Positions 17,809 to 26,859 of a DNA stretch of 64,000 bases are shown here, one piece after another. The DNA is from an uncultured bacterium (lineage in GTDB: Bacteria > Acidobacteriota > Thermoanaerobaculia > Thermoanaerobaculales > Thermoanaerobaculaceae). Below the pieces are notes generated by a model that was not told where the DNA came from, searched no databases, and was given only the letters and a program-made list of their open reading frames with translations. Made by a program: the position numbers and the translations under genes. The stretch spans positions 1-64,000 of the forward strand of contig CALEVZ010000011.1 of the NCBI GenBank assembly GCA_937924755.1, read 5' to 3'. Numbering within the stretch: the stretch's first letter is position 1; each line of letters opens with the position of its first letter.

Positions 17809-19496
17809 TGCTGCCCGCTTCTCGCCTCCGGCCGCTGGTAGTCCTGCTCGCGGGGTGGGCGGTCATCGTGTGGCTGCGCCTCGGCTTCGTTCAGCTGGTC
17901 CGCCATCGGGAGCTGGCGGAGACGGCTGCCCGGCAACGCGAGGCGACCATCGAGGTGGAGGAACCGCGGGGGGAGATCCTCTCCGCCGACGGGCGGGTTC
18001 TGGCGGGATCGTTGGATCGCGTCTCGGTGTACGCCAACCCCGCGCGCATACCCCGTGAGCGCTGGGAGGAGCTGGCCGAGAAGCTGTCGCCGATCGTCGG
18101 ACTCGAAGCGGGCGACATCCTGCAGCGCTTCGCGGCGCGTGATCGCTTCTTTTTTTTGGCAAAAAACCTCGATCCTGCGGTAACGGAAGCGGTCGGCCGG
18201 CTGCGCGAGCGGGGCCTCGGCGTCATGCGCACCCAACGACGCGTCCACCCCCACGGATCTCTGGCCGCCGCGGTGCTGGGGTTCGTGAACAGCGAAGGCG
18301 TGGGCCAGGCTGGCCTGGAGAAAGCGTACGACCGGACCCTCGCCGGCACCCCTTCGATTTACCGCTTGCTACGTGACGGCAAAAGCATTCCCACACCGCT
18401 GGATTTGCGCCTGGAGCAGGCCGGTCGTCCCGGTCTGTCCCTGCAACTCACCCTGGATACGAGAATCCAGGCCGCCGTGGAGGAGGAGCTGTCGACGACC
18501 CTGGCAAGCATTGGCGGCCGCGGCGCCTCGGCGGTGGTCATGGACCCCGTCGGCGGCGCCGTGCTGGCCCTCGCCTCCCTGCCGTCGTTCCACCCCGACG
18601 CACCGGGCGCCTCACCTCCCGAGAGGTGGCGCAACCGCGCCGTCGAGGACGCCAGCGAACCCGGATCGTCCTTCAAACCCATCATCGTCGCCGCCGCCCT
18701 GGCCGATGGCAGGTTTCGCTCCACTGACCTCATCGATTGTTCCGGCGGTGGTGTGCAGGTGGCCGGGGTGTTCATGCGCGACCACGCGCGCTACGGGATG
18801 CTGAGCGTGCGCGAAGTGATCGCCTTTTCTTCCAACGTCGGCTCCATCCGCATCGCCCAGCGTCTCTCTCCCGCTCTTCTGGACGGCACGATCCGCGCCC
18901 TGGGCTTCGGAGCGCCCACCGGCATCGAGCTGCCGGGAGAAACCCGCGGCCTGCTGCTGCCGCCCGAACGCTGGTCGGCACTCTCCCGCGCCGGCCTCGC
19001 CCTCGGCCAGGAACTCACCGTCTCGGCCTTGCAACTCGCCCGCGCCTACGCTGCCTTCGCCAACGGCGGATACCTGGTGCAGCCCCGTCTGGTGCGCGCC
19101 ACCGTGGACGAGTCCGGGGCGGTGGTGACCCCGGCTCGGGGAGAAGCACCCCGCCGGGTTCTCCCTCCGGAGGTGGCGCAGCAGATCACGGCGATGCTCG
19201 CGGCGGTGGTCGACGAGGGCACCGGCAAGCGAGCCCGCCTCGCCTCCTACCCCAGCGCCGGCAAGACCGGTACGGCGCAGAAAGCGGTGGACGGGGCACT
19301 CCGCTCGGGCCGCCACGTGGCCTGGTTTGCCGGCTTCTTTCCCTTGCCCAGGCCGCGCGCCGTCATCGTCGTGTGCATCGACGAACCGCGCTCCACCTAC
19401 TGGGCCTCGGAGGTGGCCGCACCGACCTTCGGTCGCATCGCCCAGCGCCTGGTCACCGTCATGGGCCTACCCCCCAGCGAGGCGGTGCCCCTGTGA
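17808..19496 (+). CDS. ftsI: Peptidoglycan transpeptidase FtsI (PBP3)
   Basis: Septal class B penicillin-binding protein, 562 residues. An N-terminal transmembrane anchor (~8-28) is followed by the pedestal domain (EPRGEILSADGRVLAGS) and the transpeptidase domain with all three active-site motifs: SSFK (Ser287-Lys290), SSN (341-343) and KTGT (486-489). No C-terminal PASTA domain is present. It works with the FtsW glycosyltransferase encoded 5 kb downstream in the same operon. Start and stop overlap the neighbours by a few bases, implying coupled translation. Confidence 0.96.
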   Translation: MLPASRLRPLVVLLAGWAVIVWLRLGFVQLVRHRELAETAARQREATIEVEEPRGEILSADGRVLAGSLDRVSVYANPARIPRERWEELAEKLSPIVGLEAGDILQRFAARDRFFFLAKNLDPAVTEAVGRLRERGLGVMRTQRRVHPHGSLAAAVLGFVNSEGVGQAGLEKAYDRTLAGTPSIYRLLRDGKSIPTPLDLRLEQAGRPGLSLQLTLDTRIQAAVEEELSTTLASIGGRGASAVVMDPVGGAVLALASLPSFHPDAPGASPPERWRNRAVEDASEPGSSFKPIIVAAALADGRFRSTDLIDCSGGGVQVAGVFMRDHARYGMLSVREVIAFSSNVGSIRIAQRLSPALLDGTIRALGFGAPTGIELPGETRGLLLPPERWSALSRAGLALGQELTVSALQLARAYAAFANGGYLVQPRLVRATVDESGAVVTPARGEAPRRVLPPEVAQQITAMLAAVVDEGTGKRARLASYPSAGKTGTAQKAVDGALRSGRHVAWFAGFFPLPRPRAVIVVCIDEPRSTYWASEVAAPTFGRIAQRLVTVMGLPPSEAVPL

Positions 19497-20950
19497 CCCT
19501 CTCCCAACTGGCGGCGGCCTGCGAGGCCAAACTTCATGGCAACGGCCCAGTGTCGGTCAGCGGCATCACTCACCGCGCTCAGGAGGCCGGCCCTGGCGTG
19601 GTGTTTGCCGCCCTGCCGGGACAGCACCACCACGGCCTCGAGTTCCTGAATGAGGCGCTAGCACGCGGGGCCGTCGCTGTACTGTCGGATCGCGACCCGG
19701 GCGCCCCCTGCCCCTGGCTCGAGTCTCCCAACCCCCGCCGGGCCACGGCGCTGGCGGCCTGGGCGCTGGCCGGCCACCCGCACCGGCGCCTGCGCCTGGC
19801 GGGCGTCACCGGCACCAACGGCAAGAGCACCGTCGTCGATCTGATCGCCCGCATCGCCACCGCCGCCGGGCTGGTCAGCGGTTCCTTCACCACCATTGCC
19901 TATTCAATGCCGCACCGCTCCGTGAGCGCCATCAACACCACCCCCGAGGCCACCGTGCTGGCCCCCCTCCTCGCCGAACTTTCCGATAGGGGGGGCAGCT
20001 TCGCGGCGGTGGAGATCTCCTCCCATGCACTGGCGCTGGACCGCGTGGCCGGCCTCGAGCTCGACGTCGCGGTGTGGACCAACGTGAGCCGTGATCATTT
20101 GGACTTCCACCGCACTATGGAGGAGTACGTCGCCGCCAAATATCAGTTGGAGCGATACCTGAGGAGCGAACCGTGGGGCCACCGGGTGGTCAACGGCAAC
20201 GATCCCCACCTCGCGCCGCTGCGCTCCCGCCCCCGGCGCGGTGATCTGACCTTCGGACTGGACGGGGGAAACGACGTCACCGCGAAGATCTCCAGCCAGT
20301 CGTTGGAGGGCTGCCTGTTCACCCTCGTGACCCCGGTCGGACAGGTGGACATCGCGCTTCCCCTCATCGGCACCCACAACGTCCTCAACGCCCTGGCGGC
20401 GGCGGCGGCGGCCGTGTCCCTCGGCTTTTCCCTGCCGGCGATCCACGCCGGGCTGAGCTCCGCCCGACCGCTGCCCGGGCGGCTGGAGCTGGTGACTAGC
20501 GCGCCGTGCCCGGTTCTGGTGGATTACGCCCACACCCCCGATGCCCTCTCCAAGGTGCTGGGCGCCCTGCGCGAGATCTCCGGGCGGCGCATCATCGCCG
20601 TATTCGGCGCCGGCGGAGACAAGGACCAAGGCAAGCGAGGTCCCATGGGAGAAACGGTGGGACGGCTGGCGGACGTCCCCATCGTCACCTCCGACAACCC
20701 GCGTTCCGAAGACCCCCAGGCGATCATTGCCGCAGTCATGGAGGGGGTGCGCCGCTCGGGCAACCCGCGGGCGCTGGCCATCCCCGACCGCCGCGAGGCC
20801 ATCGCCGCCGCCCTGGCCATGGCCGACGCCCGCTGCGTGGTGCTCATCGCCGGCAAGGGGCACGAGACCACCCAGATCTTCGCCGACCGCTCGATCCCCT
20901 TCGACGACCGACAGGTGGCTCGGGAGCTGGCGCGTCGGAGGCGAGGATGA
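19493..20950 (+). CDS. murE: UDP-MurNAc-L-Ala-D-Glu:meso-DAP ligase MurE
   Basis: Cytoplasmic Mur ligase adding the third stem-peptide residue, 485 residues from the GTG at 19493, which overlaps the ftsI stop. ATP-binding loop GVTGTNGKSTV (~102-112), metal/substrate motif EISSHAL, and the C-terminal DNPRSEDP. The DNPR sequence is the hallmark of enzymes choosing meso-diaminopimelate over lysine, so the wall is probably DAP-type. An upstream in-frame ORF extension overlaps ftsI and is not real. It overlaps murF by four bases. Confidence 0.96.
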   Translation: MTLSQLAAACEAKLHGNGPVSVSGITHRAQEAGPGVVFAALPGQHHHGLEFLNEALARGAVAVLSDRDPGAPCPWLESPNPRRATALAAWALAGHPHRRLRLAGVTGTNGKSTVVDLIARIATAAGLVSGSFTTIAYSMPHRSVSAINTTPEATVLAPLLAELSDRGGSFAAVEISSHALALDRVAGLELDVAVWTNVSRDHLDFHRTMEEYVAAKYQLERYLRSEPWGHRVVNGNDPHLAPLRSRPRRGDLTFGLDGGNDVTAKISSQSLEGCLFTLVTPVGQVDIALPLIGTHNVLNALAAAAAAVSLGFSLPAIHAGLSSARPLPGRLELVTSAPCPVLVDYAHTPDALSKVLGALREISGRRIIAVFGAGGDKDQGKRGPMGETVGRLADVPIVTSDNPRSEDPQAIIAAVMEGVRRSGNPRALAIPDRREAIAAALAMADARCVVLIAGKGHETTQIFADRSIPFDDRQVARELARRRRG

Positions 20951-22302
20951 TGCGCCGCAGCGTTGCCGCTCTGGCCCGTCTCACCGCTGCCCGGGTGGCG
21001 GGCGATGAGCGCGTGCAGGTGACGGGGGTTGCCATCGACTCCCGCGAGGTGCGCCCCGGCAATCTCTTCGTGGCTCTCCCCGGTGCCCGCGTGGACGGCC
21101 ATGACTTCGTCACCGACGCCGAGGCGCGGGGCGCCGCCGCCGTCCTGGCATCTCGGCCGGTCCAGACGGGCCTCCCCGTGCTGCTGGTCGAGGACACGCT
21201 CGCGGCCCTGCACTGTCTCGCGGCGGCGGAGCGCCTGCCCCCGCGGTTCAAGCTCGTCGGCATCACCGGCTCGGTGGGCAAGACCACCACCAAGGAGTTC
21301 CTGGCGGCGCTGCTGGCCACCACCTACCCCACCGGCAGCTCCCGGGGCAGCCGCAACTCCCAGGCGGGTTTGCCGGCAGAGATCTGCAACCAGCCGGATG
21401 ACACCGCCTGGATGGTGGCGGAAATGGGGATGAACCACGCCGGCGAGCTGGACCGCCTGGGCGCCCTGGCGCGACCCGACGCCATGCTCTACACCGTCAT
21501 CGCCCCGGTCCACATCGAGTTCTTCGGCACCCTGGCGAAGATCGCCGAGGCCAAGGCGGAGGTCCTGCCCCACCTGCACCCGGAGGGGGTGCTGGTGCTC
21601 AACGCCGCCGATCCCTTCACATCCCTCTTCGCCTCCCGCTTTTACGGTCGAGTGGTGCGCTACGGCGTGCCAGGAGAGAGCGACCTGTGGCTGGAGCACT
21701 ACCAGGGGGCCGGTCTGCGCGGTTCGAGCTTCACCTTGCGTTCGGCCACCCGCGTCCTGGAGATCTCGTGGCACCTGGCCGGCCGGCATCAGGCCGACAA
21801 CCTGCTGGCCGCGGCTGCCTGTGCCATCGCCCTGGGTGTCCCCTCGGAGCGGATCCCCGCCGCGGCGCAGCACCTTCAGCCCGCCCCCCGGCGTGGGCAG
21901 ATCCACGTGTTGCCCGGGGGAATCACCGTGGTGGACGACTCCTACAATGCCTCCCCAGTGGCGGTGGAGACGGCGCTCGCCCTGCTGGCCGAGACCTCCG
22001 GGCGGCGCATCGCGGTGCTGGGGGAAATGCGCGAGCTGGGGGAGGCCACCACCGAGTTGCACCGTCGTGTTGGTCAGGCGGCCGCCAGAGCCGCCAACGT
22101 CCTGATTACCGTCGGAGGCGAGCCATCCAGAGCCATGGCCGCCGCGGCGGCGGGCATCGAAGTCTACACCACCTCCGATGCGTTGGCCGCCACCGAACTC
22201 CTCCGCTCCCTGCTGCGCCCGGGGGACGTGGTGCTGGTCAAGGGCTCGCGGGGGGTGGCGCTGGATCAAGCGGTGGACGCTCTCGTGGGGAAGGTGACCT
22301 GA
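20947..22302 (+). CDS. murF: UDP-MurNAc-tripeptide:D-Ala-D-Ala ligase MurF
   Basis: Adds D-Ala-D-Ala to the UDP-MurNAc-tripeptide, completing the cytoplasmic precursor; 451 residues. The ATG at 20947 overlaps the murE stop; a second ATG follows at 20950. Motifs: SREVRPGNLFVAL at the N-terminal domain, ATP loop GITGSVGKTTTKEF (~106-119), AEMGMNHAGEL, and VVDDSYNASPVAVE in the C-terminal domain. mraY starts at the next base after the stop. Confidence 0.96.
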   Translation: MMRRSVAALARLTAARVAGDERVQVTGVAIDSREVRPGNLFVALPGARVDGHDFVTDAEARGAAAVLASRPVQTGLPVLLVEDTLAALHCLAAAERLPPRFKLVGITGSVGKTTTKEFLAALLATTYPTGSSRGSRNSQAGLPAEICNQPDDTAWMVAEMGMNHAGELDRLGALARPDAMLYTVIAPVHIEFFGTLAKIAEAKAEVLPHLHPEGVLVLNAADPFTSLFASRFYGRVVRYGVPGESDLWLEHYQGAGLRGSSFTLRSATRVLEISWHLAGRHQADNLLAAAACAIALGVPSERIPAAAQHLQPAPRRGQIHVLPGGITVVDDSYNASPVAVETALALLAETSGRRIAVLGEMRELGEATTELHRRVGQAAARAANVLITVGGEPSRAMAAAAAGIEVYTTSDALAATELLRSLLRPGDVVLVKGSRGVALDQAVDALVGKVT

Positions 22303-23388
22303 ATGCTGTACTGGCTCCTGTACGAGATGCACCAGTTCTGGAGCCCGCTGAACGTGTTCCGCTACATCACCTTCCGCGCCGCCCTGGCGATCGTGACGGG
22401 GCTCGCCATCGGCCTGGTCCTGGGGCCGCCGATGATTCGCGCCCTGCGCCGCCTGCACATCGGCCAGGCGATCCGCGAGGAGGGACCCTCCTCCCACCAG
22501 GCCAAGGCCGGCACCCCCACCATGGGGGGAGTGCTCATCCTGGCCGCCGTGGTGGTGCCGATCCTGCTTTGGGGGGACCTCACCGAGCCCTGGGTGTGGG
22601 TGATTACCGCCACAACCCTGGCCTTCGGCGGCATCGGCTTTCTCGATGACTATCTCAAGGTGCGGCGAAGAAAGAACCTCGGGTTGCGAGCCGGGGAGAA
22701 GATGGCCCTGCAGATCGTCGCCGCCCTGGCGGCAGCAACGGCCATCCGACTGGTGGCTGGCAACGCCCCCCACGCCGGGTCGCTGGCGGTGCCGTTCTTC
22801 AAGGACGTCTCCCTGGATTTCGGCTGGGCTTACATCCCCCTCGTCGCCCTGGTGCTGGTTGCCTCGTCCAACGCCGTCAACCTCACCGATGGCCTCGATG
22901 GCCTGGCCATCGGCTCCATGCTCATCGCCACGGCGACCTACTCCATCTTCGCCTACCTGGCCGGGCACTCGCGGTTGGCCCAGTACCTGCAAATTCCGGT
23001 GGTGACCGGCGCCGGGGAGGTGACCGTGTTCCTCGCTGCCCTGGGCGGGGCAGGGCTTGCCTTCCTGTGGTTCAACTGCCACCCGGCGCAGGTGTTCATG
23101 GGGGACGTGGGTTCCCTGGCCCTGGGGGCGGCGATCGGCTGCGCCGCCGCCATCTGTAAGCAGGAGTTGCTGCTGGTGGTGGTGGGTGGGCTGTTCGTCA
23201 TGGAGGCCGGCTCGGTCATCCTCCAGGTAGCGTCGTTCAAGCTGCGCGGCAAGCGCATCTTTCGTATGGCTCCCCTGCACCATCACTTTGAGCTGGCTGG
23301 GTGGGCCGAGACCCAGGTGGTGGTGCGCTTCTGGATCATCGCCGCAATGTTCTCGCTGATGGGACTGGCAACGTTGAAACTGCGATGA
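22303..23388 (+). CDS. mraY: Phospho-MurNAc-pentapeptide transferase MraY
   Basis: Integral membrane enzyme making lipid I from UDP-MurNAc-pentapeptide and undecaprenyl phosphate; 361 residues with about ten membrane segments. Family motifs: KAGTPTMGG (67-75 region), the acidic FLDDYLKV, NLTDGLDGLAIG, and the C-terminal MAPLHHHFEL. The ATG directly abuts the murF stop. Confidence 0.97.
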   Translation: MLYWLLYEMHQFWSPLNVFRYITFRAALAIVTGLAIGLVLGPPMIRALRRLHIGQAIREEGPSSHQAKAGTPTMGGVLILAAVVVPILLWGDLTEPWVWVITATTLAFGGIGFLDDYLKVRRRKNLGLRAGEKMALQIVAALAAATAIRLVAGNAPHAGSLAVPFFKDVSLDFGWAYIPLVALVLVASSNAVNLTDGLDGLAIGSMLIATATYSIFAYLAGHSRLAQYLQIPVVTGAGEVTVFLAALGGAGLAFLWFNCHPAQVFMGDVGSLALGAAIGCAAAICKQELLLVVVGGLFVMEAGSVILQVASFKLRGKRIFRMAPLHHHFELAGWAETQVVVRFWIIAAMFSLMGLATLKLR

Positions 23389-24716
23389 CCAGCTCGTCCC
23401 CCCTCCGCGCCCTGGTCGTGGGCCTGGCAGCCTCGGGGCACGGCGCTGCCCGCCTCCTCGCCGCCCACGGGTACCTGGTGCGCGCCAACGACCGCGCCAC
23501 CCCCGAGCAGCTGGCCCTGCCACCCACGGCCCTGCCATCGGGGAGCGAGCTGGTGCTGGGCTGCCACCCGTCGGAGGTGCTGGAAGGGGTCAGCCTGGTG
23601 GTGGTCTCCCCCGGGGTGCCCTGGCAGCTGCCCCTGCTCGTGGAGGCGCGGCGCCGCGGCCTGGAGGTCATCGCCGAGGTGGAGCTGGCGTGGCGCTCCC
23701 TGGCCACCGTTCCCCTGGTTGGTGTGACCGGCTCCAACGGCAAAAGCACCGTCACCGCCATGCTCGGGGCCATCCTCGAACGAGCTGGCCTGCGCACCGG
23801 GGTGGGCGGCAACATCGGTCGGGCCGCCAGCCAGCTGGCCCTGGAAGGCGGGTGGCAAGCCCTCGTCCTAGAGCTGTCCTCCTTCCAGCTGGAGGGGTGC
23901 ACCACCCTCCGCCCCAGGGTGGGGGTGTTCCTCAACCTCTCCCAGGACCACCTGGACCGCCACCCCGATATGGCGGCGTACCTGGCCGCCAAGGCGCGGC
24001 TCTTCGCCTGCCAGAAAAGCGACGACTGGGCGATCCTCAACGCCGACGATCCGAACATTCGCCGCCTGCCCACTCCCGGCAGACGGGCGAGCTTCTCGCT
24101 CCACGACCCCAACGCCGACGCCCACCTGGCCGAAGAGCGCCTGATTGTGGACGGCGCCCCGCTCATGCAGCGCCATGATCTCCCCCTGCTGGGCGACCAC
24201 AACGTCGCCAACGCCCTCGCCGCCGCCCTCGCCGCCACCCGCTTCGGCATCGCGACCACGATCATTGCCGACGCCCTAAGCAGTTTTCCCGGGCTGCCCC
24301 ACCGACACCGACTGGTGGCGCAGGCACGTGGCGTGCGCTGGGTGGACGACTCCAAGGGGACCAACGTGGGGGCCACCACGGCCGGCCTGGCCGGCTACCC
24401 CGCTGGGACGATCCACCTCATCCTGGGGGGACTGGGCAAGGGGCAGGACTTCACGCCTCTGAGAGAAGCGTTGCCCGGGCGGGTGGCGCGGGCGTACCTC
24501 ATCGGGGCGGCGGCGGCCGAGATCGCCGCGGCACTGGCTGGCATCGTACCCGTGGAGGACTGCGGGACTCTGGAGAATGCCGTCCTGCGCGCCGCCACCC
24601 TGGCGCGCCCTGGGGATACGGTGCTGCTCTCCCCCGCCTGCGCCTCCTTCGACCAGTTCCGCGATTACGCCCACCGCGGGGACGAGTTCGCCCGCTTGGC
24701 GCGGGAGGTGGAGTGA
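23385..24716 (+). CDS. murD: UDP-MurNAc-L-Ala:D-Glu ligase MurD
   Basis: Adds D-glutamate in peptidoglycan precursor synthesis; 443 residues. An N-terminal Rossmann-like domain (VVGLAASGHGAARLL) precedes the ATP loop GVTGSNGKSTVTAML (~116-130), the ELSSFQLE and NLSQDHLDRH motifs and the C-terminal WVDDSKGTNVGAT segment. The ATG overlaps the mraY stop (ATGA). An apparent longer frame upstream runs inside mraY and is rejected. Confidence 0.96.
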   Translation: MTSSSPLRALVVGLAASGHGAARLLAAHGYLVRANDRATPEQLALPPTALPSGSELVLGCHPSEVLEGVSLVVVSPGVPWQLPLLVEARRRGLEVIAEVELAWRSLATVPLVGVTGSNGKSTVTAMLGAILERAGLRTGVGGNIGRAASQLALEGGWQALVLELSSFQLEGCTTLRPRVGVFLNLSQDHLDRHPDMAAYLAAKARLFACQKSDDWAILNADDPNIRRLPTPGRRASFSLHDPNADAHLAEERLIVDGAPLMQRHDLPLLGDHNVANALAAALAATRFGIATTIIADALSSFPGLPHRHRLVAQARGVRWVDDSKGTNVGATTAGLAGYPAGTIHLILGGLGKGQDFTPLREALPGRVARAYLIGAAAAEIAAALAGIVPVEDCGTLENAVLRAATLARPGDTVLLSPACASFDQFRDYAHRGDEFARLAREVE

Positions 24717-25792
24717 TGCCCCGCCGCCGCGTCCTGGACTACCAGCTCATTGCTGCCACCATGGTCGCCGTCAGCCTGGGGGTGCTGCTGGTGGCCAGCG
24801 CCTCGGGTCCCCTGGCGCGCGACTACTACCGCCTGCCGGAGTGGGACTTCGCCTGGCGTCAGGGCATCGCGGTGGTGCTGGGGTTGGCCGCCATGCTGGG
24901 TGCCACCTTCACCCCGCTGGAGAGGCTCACCTCCCTGCGGGTCGCCGTGCCCCTCCTGCTGCTCACTTGGATCGCCCTGGCCGCTGCCTACTTCCAGCCC
25001 GAGGTGGCCAACACCCATCGCTGGCTCCGCCTGCCCATCGGGTCGGTGCAGCCATCGGCGTTCGCAAAGGTCGCCCTGCCGCTGGCGCTCGCTACCTGGC
25101 TGGCGTGGTGCCGCCGCGAACGCATCAGGCCCGGCGTTTCTTTCGGGGTGGCTATGGCGGCCGTCGCCCTGACCGTCGCCCTAGTGCTTTTTGAGCCGGA
25201 TCTGGGCTCGGCCATGCTGCTGGCCGCGGCTGCCGTGGCCATTTTGTGGCTCGCCGAAATGCCGGCCATGGCCCTGCTGGCTACCGGCCTTGTGGCCACC
25301 TCGGCGTTTGCTGCAGCAGTGGCGCTCGCACCCTACCGGCTGGAGCGGGTAAAGGCCTTCTTCGGGACCGGTTCCTTCCAAGTGCAGCAATCGCTCATCG
25401 CCCTGGGTAGCGGCGGCCTGCTGGGACGCGGGCCGGGCAAGAGCGTACAGAAGCTCTTCTTCCTGCCCCAGCCTCACTCCGATTTCATCTTCGCCATCGC
25501 CGGGGAAGAGCTGGGGTTTTTGGGCGCCAGCAGCATCATGCTGTTGCTGGGCGTCATCGTCGTCGCCGGGCTGCGCGCCGCCCGGCGGGCACCCACCCTG
25601 GCTGCCGCCCTGCTGGCCGCCGGCCTCACCACCACCCTCGCCGTGCAGGCCTTGCTCAACCTTTCCGTCTGCCTCAAACTGCTGCCCGCCAAGGGCCTGC
25701 CCCTGCCACTCATTTCCGCCGGCGGCTCCGATGTGCTGCTGACCATGGTGGCCATCGGCGTGCTGCTCAACATCGGTAAGGAGGGGGCGTGA
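24716..25792 (+). CDS. ftsW: Peptidoglycan glycosyltransferase FtsW
   Basis: SEDS-family septal glycan polymerase, 358 residues, with about ten predicted membrane helices. Signature stretches include NTHRWLRLP, FEPDLGSAML, the GSGGLLGRGPGKS region, PQPHSDFIFAIAGEELGFLG and the C-terminal LPLISAGGSD. The ATG at 24716 overlaps the murD stop by one base; a GTG three bases earlier is also possible. Partner of FtsI. Confidence 0.95.
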   Translation: MPRRRVLDYQLIAATMVAVSLGVLLVASASGPLARDYYRLPEWDFAWRQGIAVVLGLAAMLGATFTPLERLTSLRVAVPLLLLTWIALAAAYFQPEVANTHRWLRLPIGSVQPSAFAKVALPLALATWLAWCRRERIRPGVSFGVAMAAVALTVALVLFEPDLGSAMLLAAAAVAILWLAEMPAMALLATGLVATSAFAAAVALAPYRLERVKAFFGTGSFQVQQSLIALGSGGLLGRGPGKSVQKLFFLPQPHSDFIFAIAGEELGFLGASSIMLLLGVIVVAGLRAARRAPTLAAALLAAGLTTTLAVQALLNLSVCLKLLPAKGLPLPLISAGGSDVLLTMVAIGVLLNIGKEGA

Positions 25793-26859
25793 TGCGCTTG
25801 CTGGTTGCCGGCGGCGGCACGGGCGGGCACCTCTTCCCGGGGTTGGCGGTGGCGCGGGAGCTGAAGGCGGCAGGACACGAGGTCTTCTGGCTGGGGGCGC
25901 GGCGCGGCCTGGAGGCAGAGCGGATACCCAAAGAGGGGTTTCCCCTCACCCTGCTGGCGGTGACCGGGGCGGTGGGGCGCTCCCGCGCTGACCAGGTCGG
26001 AGCGCTGCTCCGCCTGCCGCTGGCGTTGCTGCGGGTTGTGGCGCTGCTGCTCGGAGCGCGGATCGAGGGGGCGCTGGCGGTAGGAGGCTACGCCTCCCTA
26101 CCCGGTGCCCTGGCTGCCGCCGCCCTCGGCGTGCCCCTGGTGGTGCAGGAACAAAACGCCATCCCCGGGGTGACGACCCGGATCCTCGCCCCTTGGGCCG
26201 ATGCCCTTGCCTGCGGCTTTGCCGCCGCCCTGCGCTTCTTCCCCTCGCTGCCCGCTCGTGTCACCGGCAACCCGGTGCGGGCCGAGTTCTTCCAGGTACC
26301 GCCGCCGCCCGCATCCGGCGGGGTGCTGGTGTTGGGGGGCAGTCAGGGCTCAGCGGCGCTCAACCGCACGGTGCCCGAGGCCCTCGCCCTGCTGGCTCGC
26401 GACGGCCTGCGCCCATCGGTGGTCCACCAGGCCGGAGCGCGCTGGGCCGAGTTCGTGGCGGCGGAGTACCGTCGTCTGGAGTTGCCAGCGCAGGTGGTGC
26501 CCTTCCTGGAGCGCCCCGCCGCGGCGCTGGCGGAGACCGCGCTGGTGGTGGCGAGGGCGGGAGCGCTGACGGTGAGCGAGCTGGCGGCAGCGCGGCGGGC
26601 TGCCGTACTCATCCCCTTCGCCGCCGCCGCCCATGGGCACCAGGCCGCCAACGCCGCCGCCCTGGCCGAGACGGGAGCCGCCGACGTCCTCCCCGAAGCG
26701 GAGGCGACTCCCGGCCGCCTGGCCAGTGTTCTGCGTCACCGTCTCGCCGATCCGGCCGCTCTCGCCGGGCGAGGCGCCGCTGGCGCCGGCCTGGCACGAC
26801 CCCAGGCCGCCCGCGAGGTGGCGGCGCTGGTGGTGAGCTGCGCCGGAGGTGCGGCATGA
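25792..26859 (+). CDS. murG: UDP-GlcNAc:lipid I GlcNAc transferase MurG
   Basis: Membrane-associated GT28 glycosyltransferase producing lipid II, 355 residues. GGGTGGHLFPGLAVA (~7-21) is the lipid-acceptor loop; GGYASLPGALAA and QEQNAIPGVTTR are family-specific; GGSQGSAALN and the HGHQAANA region near the C-terminus bind UDP-GlcNAc. The ATG overlaps the ftsW stop; the stop overlaps the murC start. Confidence 0.96.
   Translation: MRLLVAGGGTGGHLFPGLAVARELKAAGHEVFWLGARRGLEAERIPKEGFPLTLLAVTGAVGRSRADQVGALLRLPLALLRVVALLLGARIEGALAVGGYASLPGALAAAALGVPLVVQEQNAIPGVTTRILAPWADALACGFAAALRFFPSLPARVTGNPVRAEFFQVPPPPASGGVLVLGGSQGSAALNRTVPEALALLARDGLRPSVVHQAGARWAEFVAAEYRRLELPAQVVPFLERPAAALAETALVVARAGALTVSELAAARRAAVLIPFAAAAHGHQAANAAALAETGAADVLPEAEATPGRLASVLRHRLADPAALAGRGAAGAGLARPQAAREVAALVVSCAGGAA

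Noticed and set aside
20524-23538. 1004-codon minus-strand open frame
   Set aside because: Antisense to murE, murF and mraY; Gly/Gln/His-rich composition typical of a shadow frame.
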